Below, one piece after another: positions 35,526 to 44,211 of a stretch of 64,000 bases of DNA. Source of the DNA: Halomonas elongata DSM 2581 (GTDB lineage: Bacteria > Pseudomonadota > Gammaproteobacteria > Pseudomonadales > Halomonadaceae). Location of the stretch: assembly GCF_000196875.2 (NCBI RefSeq), contig NC_014532.2, forward strand, positions 2,170,001 to 2,234,000, in the 5' to 3' direction. Below the pieces are notes generated by a model that was given only the letters and a program-made list of their open reading frames with translations, had not been told where the DNA came from and did not search any database. Made by a program: the position numbers and the translations under genes. Every line of letters begins with the position of its first letter. The first letter of the stretch is position 1.

Positions 35526-35546
35526 GATTTTTTGATTCAAAAAATC
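35526..35546. promoter_or_regulatory. Near-perfect palindrome between esterase and lysR
   Basis: GATTTTTTGA-T-TCAAAAAATC: 21 bases symmetric except for the centre. It lies 30 bases upstream of the esterase start and 46 bases upstream of lysR, the right place for a LysR operator. It is strikingly AT-rich within GC-rich DNA. Confidence 0.55.
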
Positions 35547-35564
35547 AAATACTCGCTTTCATCC

Positions 35565-35579
35565 ATCGAAACATTCGAT
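35565..35579. promoter_or_regulatory. T-N11-A LysR-type box
   Basis: ATCGAA-ACA-TTCGAT is a perfect 6-base inverted repeat containing the T-N11-A spacing of LysR recognition sites, ending 12 bases before the lysR start; autoregulation is likely. Confidence 0.5.
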
Positions 35580-35591
35580 CAGAATGCCGCC

Positions 35592-36500
35592 ATGAACCCG
35601 AAAACCACCCTGGATCACTGGAACGTCTTCAAGACCGTGGTCGAGCAGGGCAGCTTCCACAAAGCCGCCGAACACCTGGAGCGCAGCCAGTCCACCGTCA
35701 GCTACGCCGTCAGGAAGCTGCAGGAGCAGCTCGGCGCCTCGCTGATCGAGATCCGCGGGCGCAAGGCCGTGCTGACGCCGATCGGCGAGCTGCTGCTCGA
35801 GGACGGCAAGGCCATCGTGGAGGGCATGCTGCAGATCGAGGGGCGCGCCCGCTCGCTGGCCCAGGGCCATGAGCTCAGGGTCCGGCTGTGCGTCGAGAGC
35901 TGCGTGCCCCGACGCTGGGTCCTCGACGCACTGCCGGAGTTCCGGGCGCGGTTCCCCAACACCCTGCTCGACGTGGAGTTCCTGACGCCGCCGGCGCTGC
36001 TGAACCGCTTCCACGCCCGCCGGGCCGAGCTCTATCTGCTGAGCCGCCTGCCGCCCGACGACATCGGCGACGAGCTGTGCCGGATCCGGCTGGCCTGCGT
36101 GGCCAGCCCCGCGCATCCGCTGGCGCGCCAGCCGCATCCGCTCTCGCGCAAGGACCTGGCCCTGTCGCAGGTCATCCGCTGCGAGGACGCCGACGAGGCC
36201 GACGCCCGGGACGGCGCCCGCGACCGCTTCACCTCGGCCGTCATCTGGCGGTTCAACCGCTACGACGCGGCGATCGAGGCCATCCGCGAGGGGCTGGGCT
36301 ACGGCTGGGTGCCCGAATGCATGATCCGGGACGAGCTCGCCGACGGCCGGCTGGTGCCCCTCCGGCTGGCCGAGGGCGGCCGGCGCAGCCTTCCGCTGCA
36401 GCTGCTGCACCGCAACCGCCACGGCGCCGGCCCCGCCACCCTGCACCTGGCCGAGGCGCTGACGAGCGCGCTGGGCCCGCCCGACGCCCCCGCCTCATAG
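35592..36500 (+). CDS. LysR family transcriptional regulator
   Basis: 302 residues. N-terminal winged helix-turn-helix (WNVFKTVVEQGSFHKAAEHL, SQSTVSYAVRKLQEQLG) and a C-terminal effector domain. The ATG at 35592 gives the normal LysR N-terminus; the upstream extension of the frame covers the operator palindromes. Divergent to the carboxylesterase, its presumed target. Very GC-rich. Confidence 0.9.
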   Translation: MNPKTTLDHWNVFKTVVEQGSFHKAAEHLERSQSTVSYAVRKLQEQLGASLIEIRGRKAVLTPIGELLLEDGKAIVEGMLQIEGRARSLAQGHELRVRLCVESCVPRRWVLDALPEFRARFPNTLLDVEFLTPPALLNRFHARRAELYLLSRLPPDDIGDELCRIRLACVASPAHPLARQPHPLSRKDLALSQVIRCEDADEADARDGARDRFTSAVIWRFNRYDAAIEAIREGLGYGWVPECMIRDELADGRLVPLRLAEGGRRSLPLQLLHRNRHGAGPATLHLAEALTSALGPPDAPAS

Positions 36501-36511
36501 GAGATCCGCCC

Positions 36512-37000
36512 GTGCAGACCGTGCTGATCCTGCTGGACGTCCAGAACCTGTACTACACCGCTCGCCACACCTACCGTCGCAATGTCGACTACAACGCCCT
36601 GTGGGCCAGCGCCACCCGGAACCGCCAGGTGACCCACGCCTTCGCCTACGCCATCGACCGCGGTGACGAAAAGCAGCGCCAGTTCCAGAACATACTGCGC
36701 GCGATCGGCTTCGAGGTGCGCCTCAAGCCCTTCATCCAGCGGGCCGATGGTTCGGCCAAGGGTGACTGGGACGTCGGCATCACGCTGGACGCCATCGAGC
36801 ATGCCGCCGAGGTGGACGTAGTCGTGCTGGCGTCCGGAGATGGCGACTTCGCCCTGCTGGCCGACAGGCTGCGACGCAATCACGGTGTCGAGGTGGAGGT
36901 CTACGGCGTACCGGCCCTCACCGCCGATGCCTTGATCCGCTCGGCCTCGCGTTTCATTCCCATCGAGGGCGAGTTGCTGCTGGGCGCGGCGACGCGATAG
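36512..37000 (+). CDS. NYN-domain (LabA/DUF88) protein, possible RNase
   Basis: 162 residues. PIN-like NYN domain: LILLDVQNLYYTAR near the N-terminus supplies the first acidic residue and Asn, KGDWDVGITLDAIEHA and VLASGDGDFALLADRLR the others, which together form a metal-dependent nuclease site in this family. Start is GTG at 36512 with AGGAGA seven bases upstream, 11 bases after lysR; no ATG start fits. Cellular role unknown; family members act on RNA. Confidence 0.85.
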   Translation: MQTVLILLDVQNLYYTARHTYRRNVDYNALWASATRNRQVTHAFAYAIDRGDEKQRQFQNILRAIGFEVRLKPFIQRADGSAKGDWDVGITLDAIEHAAEVDVVVLASGDGDFALLADRLRRNHGVEVEVYGVPALTADALIRSASRFIPIEGELLLGAATR

Positions 37001-37077
37001 TCAGGGGCGTCTCGTGCAGAAACCGGTCGGAAGCGTCTACACTGCACTGCAACATGCAGCGTTCGACCGGAGGGAAC

Positions 37078-38157
37078 ATGCCGCAGGAACGCAAACGCAT
37101 CAATCTGGCCCTTCAGGGAGGCGGTTCCCACGGGGCGCTGACCTGGGGCGTGCTGGACCGCCTGCTGGAAGACGAACGCCTGGTGATAGACGGCATCAGC
37201 GGCACCAGCGCGGGTGCCATGAATGCCGTGGTGCTGGCCGACGGCCTCCACCGCAACGGTCGGGACGGCGCCCGCGATGCCCTGCACACCTTCTGGGAGG
37301 CGGTGAGCGCCACGGCACGTTTCTCCCCCTTCCAGCGGGGCTTCATGGACAGACTGATGGGCCACGACAGCCTGGACCACTCGCCGAGCTACCTGCTCTT
37401 CGAAGGTCTGACCCGGCTGGTCTCGCCCTCGCACCTCAATCCCATGGGCCTCAACCCCCTGCGCGAACTCGTCGAACGCCAGATCGACTTCGAGCGGGTC
37501 AATGCCTGTGACCAGATCAAGATCTTCGTTACCGCCACCAACGTACGCACCGGACGCGCAACGATCTTCCGCCAGCCCGGCCTTTCGGTCGATACGCTGA
37601 TGGCCTCGGCCTGCCTGCCCTCGCTATTTCCCGCCGTGGAGATCGACGGCGAGGCCTATTGGGATGGTGGATTCAGCGGCAACCCGGCGCTCTATCCCCT
37701 GGTCGACGACCAGGACTGCCGCGACCTGGTGGTGGTACAGGTCAACCCGCTCGTGCGCCAGCAACTGCCCGACTGTGCCCGGGATGTCATCAACCGCATC
37801 AACGAGATCACCTTCAACTCCAGCCTGATCAAGGAGTTGCGTAGCATCCAGCTATTGCACCGCCTCATCGAGGCCGAAGGCCTGGAGCTCGAAAACTATC
37901 GCGCCATGCGCCTGCACCTAATTCATACCGCGCAGGATGTCGAATCACTCGGCGCGTCGAGCAAGATGAATGCCGAATGGCGCTTCATCTCGCAGCTTCA
38001 CGAACTGGGCCGGCACTGGGCCGACCAATGGCTGGAAGAGCATTTCGAGGCCATCGGCCAGCGTTCCACCTTCGACCTGGACACCGTCTTCGACGATACC
38101 TTTCGCCCGCTCGGACGTTCCGATCAGGCATTTCCGGAGGCAGCGTCGCGCTCCTGA
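37078..38157 (+). CDS. Patatin-like phospholipase
   Basis: 359-residue patatin-domain lipid hydrolase. Oxyanion loop QGGGSHGAL (13-21), nucleophile GTSAG with Ser44, and the dyad Asp196 in YWDGGFSGNP. It lacks a signal peptide or beta-barrel domain, so it is a cytoplasmic RssA/YjjU-type or polyhydroxyalkanoate-associated patatin and not a secreted ExoU/PlpD-type. The ATG at 37078 follows GGAGGG. Convergent with norR, five bases apart. Confidence 0.88.
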   Translation: MPQERKRINLALQGGGSHGALTWGVLDRLLEDERLVIDGISGTSAGAMNAVVLADGLHRNGRDGARDALHTFWEAVSATARFSPFQRGFMDRLMGHDSLDHSPSYLLFEGLTRLVSPSHLNPMGLNPLRELVERQIDFERVNACDQIKIFVTATNVRTGRATIFRQPGLSVDTLMASACLPSLFPAVEIDGEAYWDGGFSGNPALYPLVDDQDCRDLVVVQVNPLVRQQLPDCARDVINRINEITFNSSLIKELRSIQLLHRLIEAEGLELENYRAMRLHLIHTAQDVESLGASSKMNAEWRFISQLHELGRHWADQWLEEHFEAIGQRSTFDLDTVFDDTFRPLGRSDQAFPEAASRS

Positions 38158-38162
38158 CGACG

Positions 38163-39716
38163 TCATGCCTTCAGGCCCAGGCGTCGGGCCAAGCGGTGCA
38201 GATTGCCCGGATCCATGCCCAGTGACCGGGCCGTCGCCGCCCAATTGCCATCGTGCTCGCTCAAGCTGGCCTGGATGTGGCGCCGCTGGAACGCCTCGGT
38301 CGCCTCCTTCAGCGGCAATGACGGTTCACCGGGGCGCTCGGCATCGGCCAACGCATCCCCTGCCCCCTCGGCCAGCGTCCTTCCAGCCTCGTTAGGCAGG
38401 TCGAGATGCTCGCGTGTGATCAGGGCCACCGACTGACGGCGATCGTTGCCAGTCGGAGTATCTCGCTCCCCCAGGGCGCGCAACGCCGCCCGGGCCAGGG
38501 TGTGTTCGAGCTCGCGGACATTGCCCGGCCAATGCCAGGCCAGCAGCGCCGCTTCGGCTTCCGCCTCCAGCCGCAGATTGTTGAGTCCCAGGCGAACCCT
38601 GTTGATCTCGAGGAAATGGCCGACCAGCAGCGGGATATCCTCGGGTCGTTCGCGCAAGGGCGGCACATACAGGGGGAAGGCACTCAGCCGATGATAGAGA
38701 TCCGCACGGAATCGGCCGGCGTCGGCTTCGGCATTGAGATCGCGGTTGGTGACCGCGATGACCCGCACATCGACCTTGCGCGGCGTCTCGCAACCCAGCG
38801 GCTGAATCTCCCCTTCCTGCAGGACGCGCAGCAGCTTGGGCTGAAGCGCCAGGGGCAACTCACCGATCTCGTCGAGCATCAGGGTGCCGCCATCCGCCAT
38901 CTCGAAATGCCCGCGTCGATCCTCGGTCGCCCCCGAGAAGGCACCTCGCCGATGGCCGAACAACTCGCTTTCGATCAGGCTCTCCGACAAGGCGGCGCAA
39001 TTGACCTGCACCAATGGCCCTTGATGCCGACGCGAACGACGATGCAGGGCGCGTACCGCCAGTTCCTTGCCAACCCCCGTTTCCCCGTGCAGAAGCACGC
39101 TCATGTCGGTGGGCGCCACCAGGTCGATGGCATCGTCGAGCTGACGCATGGCGCGGCTGTTCCAGCGCCAGTTGACCTCGGTGGGCCGATCCTGGGCCAG
39201 GGCCTCGTTGAGACGGGTACGCGTGGTTCGCAAGCGCTCGGCCAGGCACAGGCAAGTCCCCAGCAACCGCGCAATGCTCAACAGTTGCTCGTCATCGAGG
39301 CCGTCCAGACGCCCGGGCTCGAGCGCGTCCAGCGTCAATAGTCCGATCAGGCGGTCATCGTCGCGCAGCGCAACGCCGAGACAATCGTGAACCTCGCTGA
39401 GGTCCTCGTCGATCAAGCCATCGAAGGGGTCCGGCAGCGGGCTGTCATGAGGAAACCGGCATACGCCGGGATGGCTGGCGATCGCCGCGAGCCGGGGATG
39501 GTCCTGCAAGGCGAAGTGCCGTCCGCGGACCTCGTCATCGAGGCCCAGCAACGCCACCGGACGCAAGGCGTCCCCGTCCATCACCATCAAGGTGCTGGCA
39601 TCGGCGGGGAAATCCCCCACCAGGGCCCGCAGCAGGTTGGCCCAGTACATATCGGAGGCCTCTCCCTCCGACAGCCGAGCCAGGAGAGTTCGCAGTGCCT
39701 TGAGAAATTCCGTCAT
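38163..39716 (-). CDS. norR: Nitric-oxide-responsive sigma-54 activator NorR
   Basis: 517 residues: N-terminal GAF domain that in NorR binds NO at non-haem iron, AAA+ domain with Walker [10 protein letters not shown] and Walker [12 protein letters not shown], and a C-terminal Fis-type helix-turn-helix ([24 protein letters not shown]). The sigma-54 contact loop is GAFSGA instead of the usual GAFTGA. It is divergent from hmp, with three GT-N7-AC sites and a sigma-54 promoter in between, so the assignment as NorR/FhpR is well supported. Confidence 0.93.
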   Translation of the reverse strand: MTEFLKALRTLLARLSEGEASDMYWANLLRALVGDFPADASTLMVMDGDALRPVALLGLDDEVRGRHFALQDHPRLAAIASHPGVCRFPHDSPLPDPFDGLIDEDLSEVHDCLGVALRDDDRLIGLLTLDALEPGRLDGLDDEQLLSIARLLGTCLCLAERLRTTRTRLNEALAQDRPTEVNWRWNSRAMRQLDDAIDLVAPTDMSVLLHGETGVGKELAVRALHRRSRRHQGPLVQVNCAALSESLIESELFGHRRGAFSGATEDRRGHFEMADGGTLMLDEIGELPLALQPKLLRVLQEGEIQPLGCETPRKVDVRVIAVTNRDLNAEADAGRFRADLYHRLSAFPLYVPPLRERPEDIPLLVGHFLEINRVRLGLNNLRLEAEAEAALLAWHWPGNVRELEHTLARAALRALGERDTPTGNDRRQSVALITREHLDLPNEAGRTLAEGAGDALADAERPGEPSLPLKEATEAFQRRHIQASLSEHDGNWAATARSLGMDPGNLHRLARRLGLKA

Positions 39717-39738
39717 TCGTTACCTTCCCCGCTTTCCT

Positions 39739-39786
39739 GACGACCTTCTCGACGACCTTCTCGACGACTTTCTTGACGACTTCTCC
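39739..39786. repeat. Four tandem 12-base repeats upstream of norR
   Basis: GACGACCTTCTC twice exactly, then GACGACTTTCTT and GACGACTTCTCC. They start 23 bases upstream of the norR ATG, in its leader or promoter, and are not in frame with norR. Confidence 0.8.
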
Positions 39787-39820
39787 CACTACGGACCAAG
39801 GAGAGGTTCAGAGAAGAGCT

Positions 39821-39866
39821 GTCATAACGACACTCATAGTGTCATATCGACTATTGTCATTGGAAC
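39821..39866. promoter_or_regulatory. Three NorR-type enhancer sites
   Basis: GTCATAACGAC (39821-39831), GTCATATCGAC (39841-39851) and GTCATTGGAAC (39856-39866) all fit GT-N7-AC, the core of E. coli NorR sites, which also occur as a set of three. The first two differ from each other at one base. They lie about 120-165 bases upstream of the sigma-54 promoter. Confidence 0.75.
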
Positions 39867-39983
39867 AACACAGGACGGAACCATGATCCCCTCGATGTTT
39901 CCTTCTGGAGGAAGGCCAAAAAACTATATTAATAACAGATAGTTGCGAAACCCATGTGGCGAAGTGTCGCAATGACAATAACA

Positions 39984-39999
39984 TGGAACGCGCCTTGCT
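39984..39999 (+). promoter_or_regulatory. Sigma-54 promoter of hmp
   Basis: TGGAACG-CGCC-TTGCT matches the -24/-12 consensus TGGCACG-N4-TTGCW at all but one position, with exact GG-N10-GC spacing. Expected start of transcription is about 40010, 35 bases before hmp. Confidence 0.82.
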
Positions 40000-40044
40000 C
40001 ATTCATGGTGTCATTCACCATATTCCGGAGAGAGGCTTACGGCC

Positions 40045-41229
40045 ATGCTGACAAGCACCCAGGAACGCATCATCGAAGCGACTGCTCCCGTCGTTGCCGA
40101 ACATCTCACCACCATCACCCAGCATTTCTATCCCTTGATGTTCGAGCGCTATCCCGAAGTCGCGCCGCTCTTCAACCAGACCCACCAGGCCACTGGCGGC
40201 CAACCGCGCGCCCTGGCCAGCTCGGTGCTGGCATATGTCCAGCTACGCAAGAACCCGGCCCAGGCTCGCCATGCCCTGGAAACCGTGGTCAACAAGCACG
40301 TATCGCTGGATATCCAACCTGACCAGTATCCGATCGTCGGTGAATGCCTGATGGCCGCCATCGGCGACGTCCTGGGCGAAGCCGTCACCGAAGAGGTCGC
40401 CGATGCCTGGGGCGCACTGTATCAGGAGCTGGCCGATCTGCTGATCGACCTAGAGAGCCAACGCTATCGCGAATTCGCCGAGGCCCCCGGCGGCTGGCGC
40501 GGAGCCAGGTCCTTCCGTATCGCCGACATCCGTCAGGAAAGCGCCGTCATTCGCTCCTTCGTTCTGGAACCCGAAGATGGCCAGCCCGTTGCCGACTTCC
40601 GCCCCGGCCAGTTCATCGGTGTTCGCCTCACTATCGACGACAAGCCGGTCTATCGGCACTACAGCCTGTCGGCCTTCCCCAATGGCCGCAGCTACCGGAT
40701 CTCCATCAAGCGCGAAGCCGACGGCGTCGTCAGCCGCCATTTCCATGACGTGCTGAACATCGGCGACCGCATCGAGCTGCTGCCACCCGCCGGCGATCTG
40801 ACCCTGCCGGAAGAAGGACACGACCCGCTCATGCTGCTCAGCGGCGGCGTCGGCCAGACCCCCATGCTGTCGCTGCTGCGCCAGGCCCTGGAACAGGGGC
40901 GGCAGGTCGTCTACCTGCATGCGGCGCTGGACGAGGACCATCATGCATTCGGCAACGACGTGCAGGCCCTGGCTCGCGACTATCCCGATCAACTGCGGGT
41001 GGTCACCGTCTACGAACAAGCTGACGATGCCAGCCATGTCGACCATATCGGGCGTGTGGACCGTGAGCTGATCGCCCGCTACCTCCCTGCCGGCGCGCCT
41101 CACTGCTATTACGTCGGGCCGCAGGGCTTCATGGTCGCCGTCGACCAAATCCTGCAATCCCTGGGGGTTCCCGCAGAACGCCGCCATTTCGAGCACTTCG
41201 GGCCCTCGCGCGCGCTCGAGGCCGCCTGA
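40045..41229 (+). CDS. hmp: Flavohaemoglobin / nitric oxide dioxygenase
   Basis: 394-residue cytoplasmic enzyme turning NO and O2 into nitrate at the expense of NAD(P)H. Globin domain (1-140) with distal Tyr29 (QHFYPLMF) and proximal His85 (VVNKHVSLDI); FAD domain with the RHYSLSAFP flavin motif; NAD domain with LLSGGVGQTPM. The C-terminal nucleotide motif reads YYVGPQGFM where most homologues have CGP; the cysteine is replaced. Upstream controls predict induction by NO through NorR. GGAGAGAGG ribosome site. Confidence 0.95.
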   Translation: MLTSTQERIIEATAPVVAEHLTTITQHFYPLMFERYPEVAPLFNQTHQATGGQPRALASSVLAYVQLRKNPAQARHALETVVNKHVSLDIQPDQYPIVGECLMAAIGDVLGEAVTEEVADAWGALYQELADLLIDLESQRYREFAEAPGGWRGARSFRIADIRQESAVIRSFVLEPEDGQPVADFRPGQFIGVRLTIDDKPVYRHYSLSAFPNGRSYRISIKREADGVVSRHFHDVLNIGDRIELLPPAGDLTLPEEGHDPLMLLSGGVGQTPMLSLLRQALEQGRQVVYLHAALDEDHHAFGNDVQALARDYPDQLRVVTVYEQADDASHVDHIGRVDRELIARYLPAGAPHCYYVGPQGFMVAVDQILQSLGVPAERRHFEHFGPSRALEAA

Positions 41230-41246
41230 CGCCCCACCAGCCTCAC

Positions 41247-41276
41247 CCGGATAGTCGCCACCCGGCGGCTATCCGG
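41247..41276. terminator. Hairpin after hmp
   Basis: CCGGATAGTCGCC-ACCC-GGCGGCTATCCGG: 13-base stem with one G-T pair, 17 bases after hmp and 30 bases before the convergent AraC gene's stop. No U-run. Confidence 0.55.
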
Positions 41277-41306
41277 CCTCCGCTCGCTTCACAAGCCTCA
41301 CGACGC

Positions 41307-42215
41307 CTACAGCGAATGCTCTTCCTTGCGATGCTGCAGAGGCGCCGTGCCGAAGTAGCGCTTATAGTCACGACTGAACTGCGAGACGCTGCGATAGCCC
41401 ACCGCCAGGGCCGCCTGGTTCACGTTGCAGCTCTTCTGGGCCAGCAGTTGTTGAGCCTTGAGCAGTCGTAATCGCTTCAAGTACTGCAGCGGCGAAGCCT
41501 GCACGATTTCCTTGAAATGCTGATGGAAAGTCGACGGGCTCATGTTCGCCTGACGGGCCAGTTCCTCCACCGACACCTCTTCCGCATAGTGGGCATGCAG
41601 CCGCGACAGTACCTGGACGATGCGCGAGTAGTGTCCCTGATGCAGCACCAGGGCACGCAGTGCCGGCCCCTGCTGGCCGCGCAGGGCCTCGAACACCACG
41701 TCGCGCACGCGCGCCTCTCCCATGGCGGCCGTCTCGGCGGGGTCGTGCAGGCTCCGCAACAAGCGCTCCACCGCCCCATGCATGCCATCGGTCATCGACA
41801 CCGATGCCATGGGCACCGGCGACGCTTCATTCTTGCCACCTCCATCACGGTCGTCGATACCTTCACCGCTCGCTGTCACCAGCTCGCCGAGCAGCGCCGG
41901 CTCGAGATGTACCGCCACGCCCAGCAAGGGAGCCTCCGGGGAAGCATGGGTTTCGCACTCGAACGGCAACGGCAGCGTCTGTACCAGGTATTGACCGGGG
42001 CCATAGTGAATCTCCCGATCTCCCAGATAGCCGATCTTGTACCCCTGGGCCACGATGATCAGGCTCGGCTCGTAGATCATCGGCGTACGACCGCTCGGCC
42101 GGTGCATGGCCATCAACGACACCGCCGACAGCCGGGTCGGGGTATAACCGTCACCCTCGACCAACGGTGCCAACAGCTCGATGAGTGAACCGGTACTGGC
42201 TTGCGTGACATGCAT
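41307..42215 (-). CDS. AraC family regulator (AraC_N type)
   Basis: 302 residues: N-terminal AraC_N domain (EPSLIIVAQGYKIGYLGDREIHYGPGQYL in two parts) and C-terminal helix-turn-helix pair (SVEELARQANMSPSTFHQHF; NQAALAVGYRSVSQFSRDYKRYFG). The ATG at 42215 is chosen over a 45-residue extension because it fits the family and AAGGA is upstream. Divergent from the alcohol dehydrogenase, a pairing common in pseudomonads and halomonads, and probably its activator. Confidence 0.88.
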   Translation of the reverse strand: MHVTQASTGSLIELLAPLVEGDGYTPTRLSAVSLMAMHRPSGRTPMIYEPSLIIVAQGYKIGYLGDREIHYGPGQYLVQTLPLPFECETHASPEAPLLGVAVHLEPALLGELVTASGEGIDDRDGGGKNEASPVPMASVSMTDGMHGAVERLLRSLHDPAETAAMGEARVRDVVFEALRGQQGPALRALVLHQGHYSRIVQVLSRLHAHYAEEVSVEELARQANMSPSTFHQHFKEIVQASPLQYLKRLRLLKAQQLLAQKSCNVNQAALAVGYRSVSQFSRDYKRYFGTAPLQHRKEEHSL

Positions 42216-42539
42216 TCTGACGTCCTTCCTCCATGCCGGGGCCCGTCGGGCATTCCCTCGGACCCCATTCATCGAAGCGCGATGCGACTCGTAGAAAATA
42301 GCAAAAATGCGAGAGAAACACGGCTTCCTGACGAGACCGCTCCACACCATGATGATGGCTCATCATTTCAGGACGATATGATGGCGGCAAGAGCGCAACC
42401 ATGACATGGCACGACACCACCTTTCGGAGAAACGGGCAAAAAATCCGGAGAAACGTCGGTCCCCAAGCTCCCTTGCCGCTTCCATAATGCTCCCAACCTC
42501 GCACCGCGCGGGGATCACTGACCGACAGGAGAGCCATTC
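42216..42539. other. Divergent promoter region, AraC regulator / alcohol dehydrogenase
   Basis: 324 bases without a gene. ATGATG-GCT-CATCAT (42352-42366) is a short perfect inverted repeat that could be an operator. I see no other clear element. Confidence 0.4.
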
Positions 42540-43604
42540 ATGAGTCAGACTCGTGCCTATGCGGCCCATGCGGCCGACCAACCTCTGGCCCCTTTCACCT
42601 TCGAACGCCGTCAGCCGCGACCGGACGACGTCGCCATCGAGATTCTCTACTGCGGCGTCTGCCACAGTGACCTGCACTTCGCCCGCAACGACTGGGGCAT
42701 GACACGCTTCCCCATCGTACCCGGCCACGAGATCGTCGGCCGCGTCACCGCCGTGGGTGACGAAGTCAGCCGCTTCCAGGTCGGCGACATGGTCGGCGTC
42801 GGCTGCATGGTCGACTCCTGCCGCCACTGCCAGCCCTGCCAGGATGGCGTCGAGCAGTTCTGCCTCGAAGGCTTCACCATGACCTACGGCAGCGACGACC
42901 GCCAGGACGGCACCATGACCCAGGGCGGCTATTCGGACAGCGTCGTGGTCAGCGAGCACTTCGTGCTGCGCATGCCCGAAGGGCTCGACCCGGCCGCCGC
43001 CGCCCCGATCCTCTGCGCCGGCATCACCACCTATTCGCCGCTCAAGCACTATGGCGTCAAGGCCGGCCACAAGGTCGGAGTGATCGGCATGGGTGGCCTC
43101 GGCCACATGGGCGTCAAGCTGGCCAAGGCGCTGGGTGCCGAAGTGACCGTCTTCACCCGTTCCGAAGCCAAGGTCGAGGAAGCCCGCCGTCACGGTGCCG
43201 ACCACGTGGTGGTCTCCACCGATCAGGCACAGATGGACGCGGTCGCCGAGACCTATGACTTCATGCTCGACACCGTACCGGTCCAGCATGACCTCAATCC
43301 CTATCTGGCCTCTCTGAAGTACGACGGCACCCACATCCTGGTCGGCCTGCTCGATCCCATCGAACCGGCCATCGAAGGCTTCAACCTGGTCTTCAAGCGT
43401 CGCGTTCTGGCCGGCTCGCTGATCGGCGGCATTCCCGAGACCCAGGAGCTGCTCGACTTCTGCGCCGAGCACGACATCACCTGCGATATCGAGACCATCG
43501 ACATCCAGGACATCAACACTGCCTATGAGCGCATGGAAAAGGGTGACGTCCGCTACCGCTTCGTCATCGACATGGCCTCACTGAAGAATGAAACTGCCGA
43601 CTGA
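42540..43604 (+). CDS. Zinc-dependent alcohol dehydrogenase (cinnamyl alcohol / YahK type)
   Basis: 354-residue MDR enzyme. Catalytic zinc ligands in GVCHSDLHF (Cys41) and VPGHEIVGRV (His63, Glu64), structural zinc cysteines 94, 97, 100 and 108 (CRHCQPCQDGVEQFC), Rossmann motif GMGGLGHMGVKLAK, and FTRSEAKVEEA suggesting NADP preference (Ser/Arg/Lys after the strand). These features are those of broad-range aldehyde reductases such as YahK. AGGAGAG ribosome site. Likely detoxifies aldehydes under control of the divergent AraC protein. Confidence 0.9.
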   Translation: MSQTRAYAAHAADQPLAPFTFERRQPRPDDVAIEILYCGVCHSDLHFARNDWGMTRFPIVPGHEIVGRVTAVGDEVSRFQVGDMVGVGCMVDSCRHCQPCQDGVEQFCLEGFTMTYGSDDRQDGTMTQGGYSDSVVVSEHFVLRMPEGLDPAAAAPILCAGITTYSPLKHYGVKAGHKVGVIGMGGLGHMGVKLAKALGAEVTVFTRSEAKVEEARRHGADHVVVSTDQAQMDAVAETYDFMLDTVPVQHDLNPYLASLKYDGTHILVGLLDPIEPAIEGFNLVFKRRVLAGSLIGGIPETQELLDFCAEHDITCDIETIDIQDINTAYERMEKGDVRYRFVIDMASLKNETAD

Positions 43605-43612
43605 CGGCTTAC

Positions 43613-43639
43613 GCCCGCCGGGGAACTCCCTCGGCGGGC
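43613..43639 (+). terminator. Hairpin after alcohol dehydrogenase
   Basis: GCCCGCCG / CGGCGGGC, 8-base perfect stem with 11-base loop, 8 bases past the stop; no U-run. Confidence 0.5.
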
Positions 43640-43843
43640 CATACCTTCCTGCCACGACCACCGCCTTCGCTTTCGCCCGCCCGCCGGTCATGACCGCGAG
43701 AGCACCACCCTCCGAGCCCTTCCTCCACTGACGTCTCCTCGCACGAGCCTCCCTCCTGCACCAACGCCATCGCGGCAGGATACTGCCATACTGATCAGGC
43801 AACTCGACTGAATACTCCAGCGACGAAAATGGAGGTATCGATC

Positions 43844-44191
43844 ATGAAGTACGAGGGAAGCTGCCATTGCGGTCAGGTATCGTTCGAGGTGAAAGGTGAA
43901 CTGGAGAAGGTCATGGAGTGCAATTGCTCGCACTGCAGCCGCAAGGGTTATCTTCTCTGGTTCGTGCCACTCGCTGACTTCACGCTGAACAGCGCCGAGT
44001 CCGAGTTGTCCACGTATACCTTCAACAAGCACGTCATCAAGCACCATTTCTGCCCGAAATGCGGCTGTGCGCCGTTCGGGTTTGGTACCGACCGTTCAGG
44101 TGCTGAAACAGCAGCTATCAACGTGCGCTGTCTGGAAGGTGTGGAACTGTCGGATCTGGAAAGAATTCCAGTCGATGGCCGTTCTTTGTAG
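43844..44191 (+). CDS. GFA-family (CENP-V/GFA domain) zinc protein
   Basis: 115 residues with the seven-cysteine pattern of glutathione-dependent formaldehyde-activating-like proteins: GSCHCGQVSFEV, CNCSHCSRKG, FCPKCGCAPFGFG. GFA is related to formaldehyde-glutathione adduct formation, but most small paralogues are uncharacterised. The ATG at 43844 is preferred: an in-frame ATG at 43829 contains the GGAGG that serves as ribosome site. Composition is lower in GC than adjacent genes. Located after an aldehyde-type dehydrogenase, so a role in aldehyde handling is possible. Confidence 0.87.
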   Translation: MKYEGSCHCGQVSFEVKGELEKVMECNCSHCSRKGYLLWFVPLADFTLNSAESELSTYTFNKHVIKHHFCPKCGCAPFGFGTDRSGAETAAINVRCLEGVELSDLERIPVDGRSL

Positions 44192-44211
44192 GCACGTATG
44201 TCCCATTGCCT

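Noticed and set aside
33865..35535. Plus-strand open frame opposite the carboxylesterase
   Set aside because: Arg/Ala/Gly-rich translation typical of antisense frames in very GC-rich DNA; the esterase has an intact catalytic triad.
39739..39786. CRISPR array
   Set aside because: Repeats are 12 bases and directly adjoining, without spacers.
39535..39789. Small minus-strand frame beginning with VVEK repeats over the 12-base tandem repeats
   Set aside because: It runs out of frame into norR, and the repeats lie in the norR leader; no ribosome site distinguishes it.
39957..39971. TGGC...GCA as a sigma-54 promoter
   Set aside because: GG-to-GC spacing is 9, not 10; the match at 39984-39999 has correct spacing and a better sequence.
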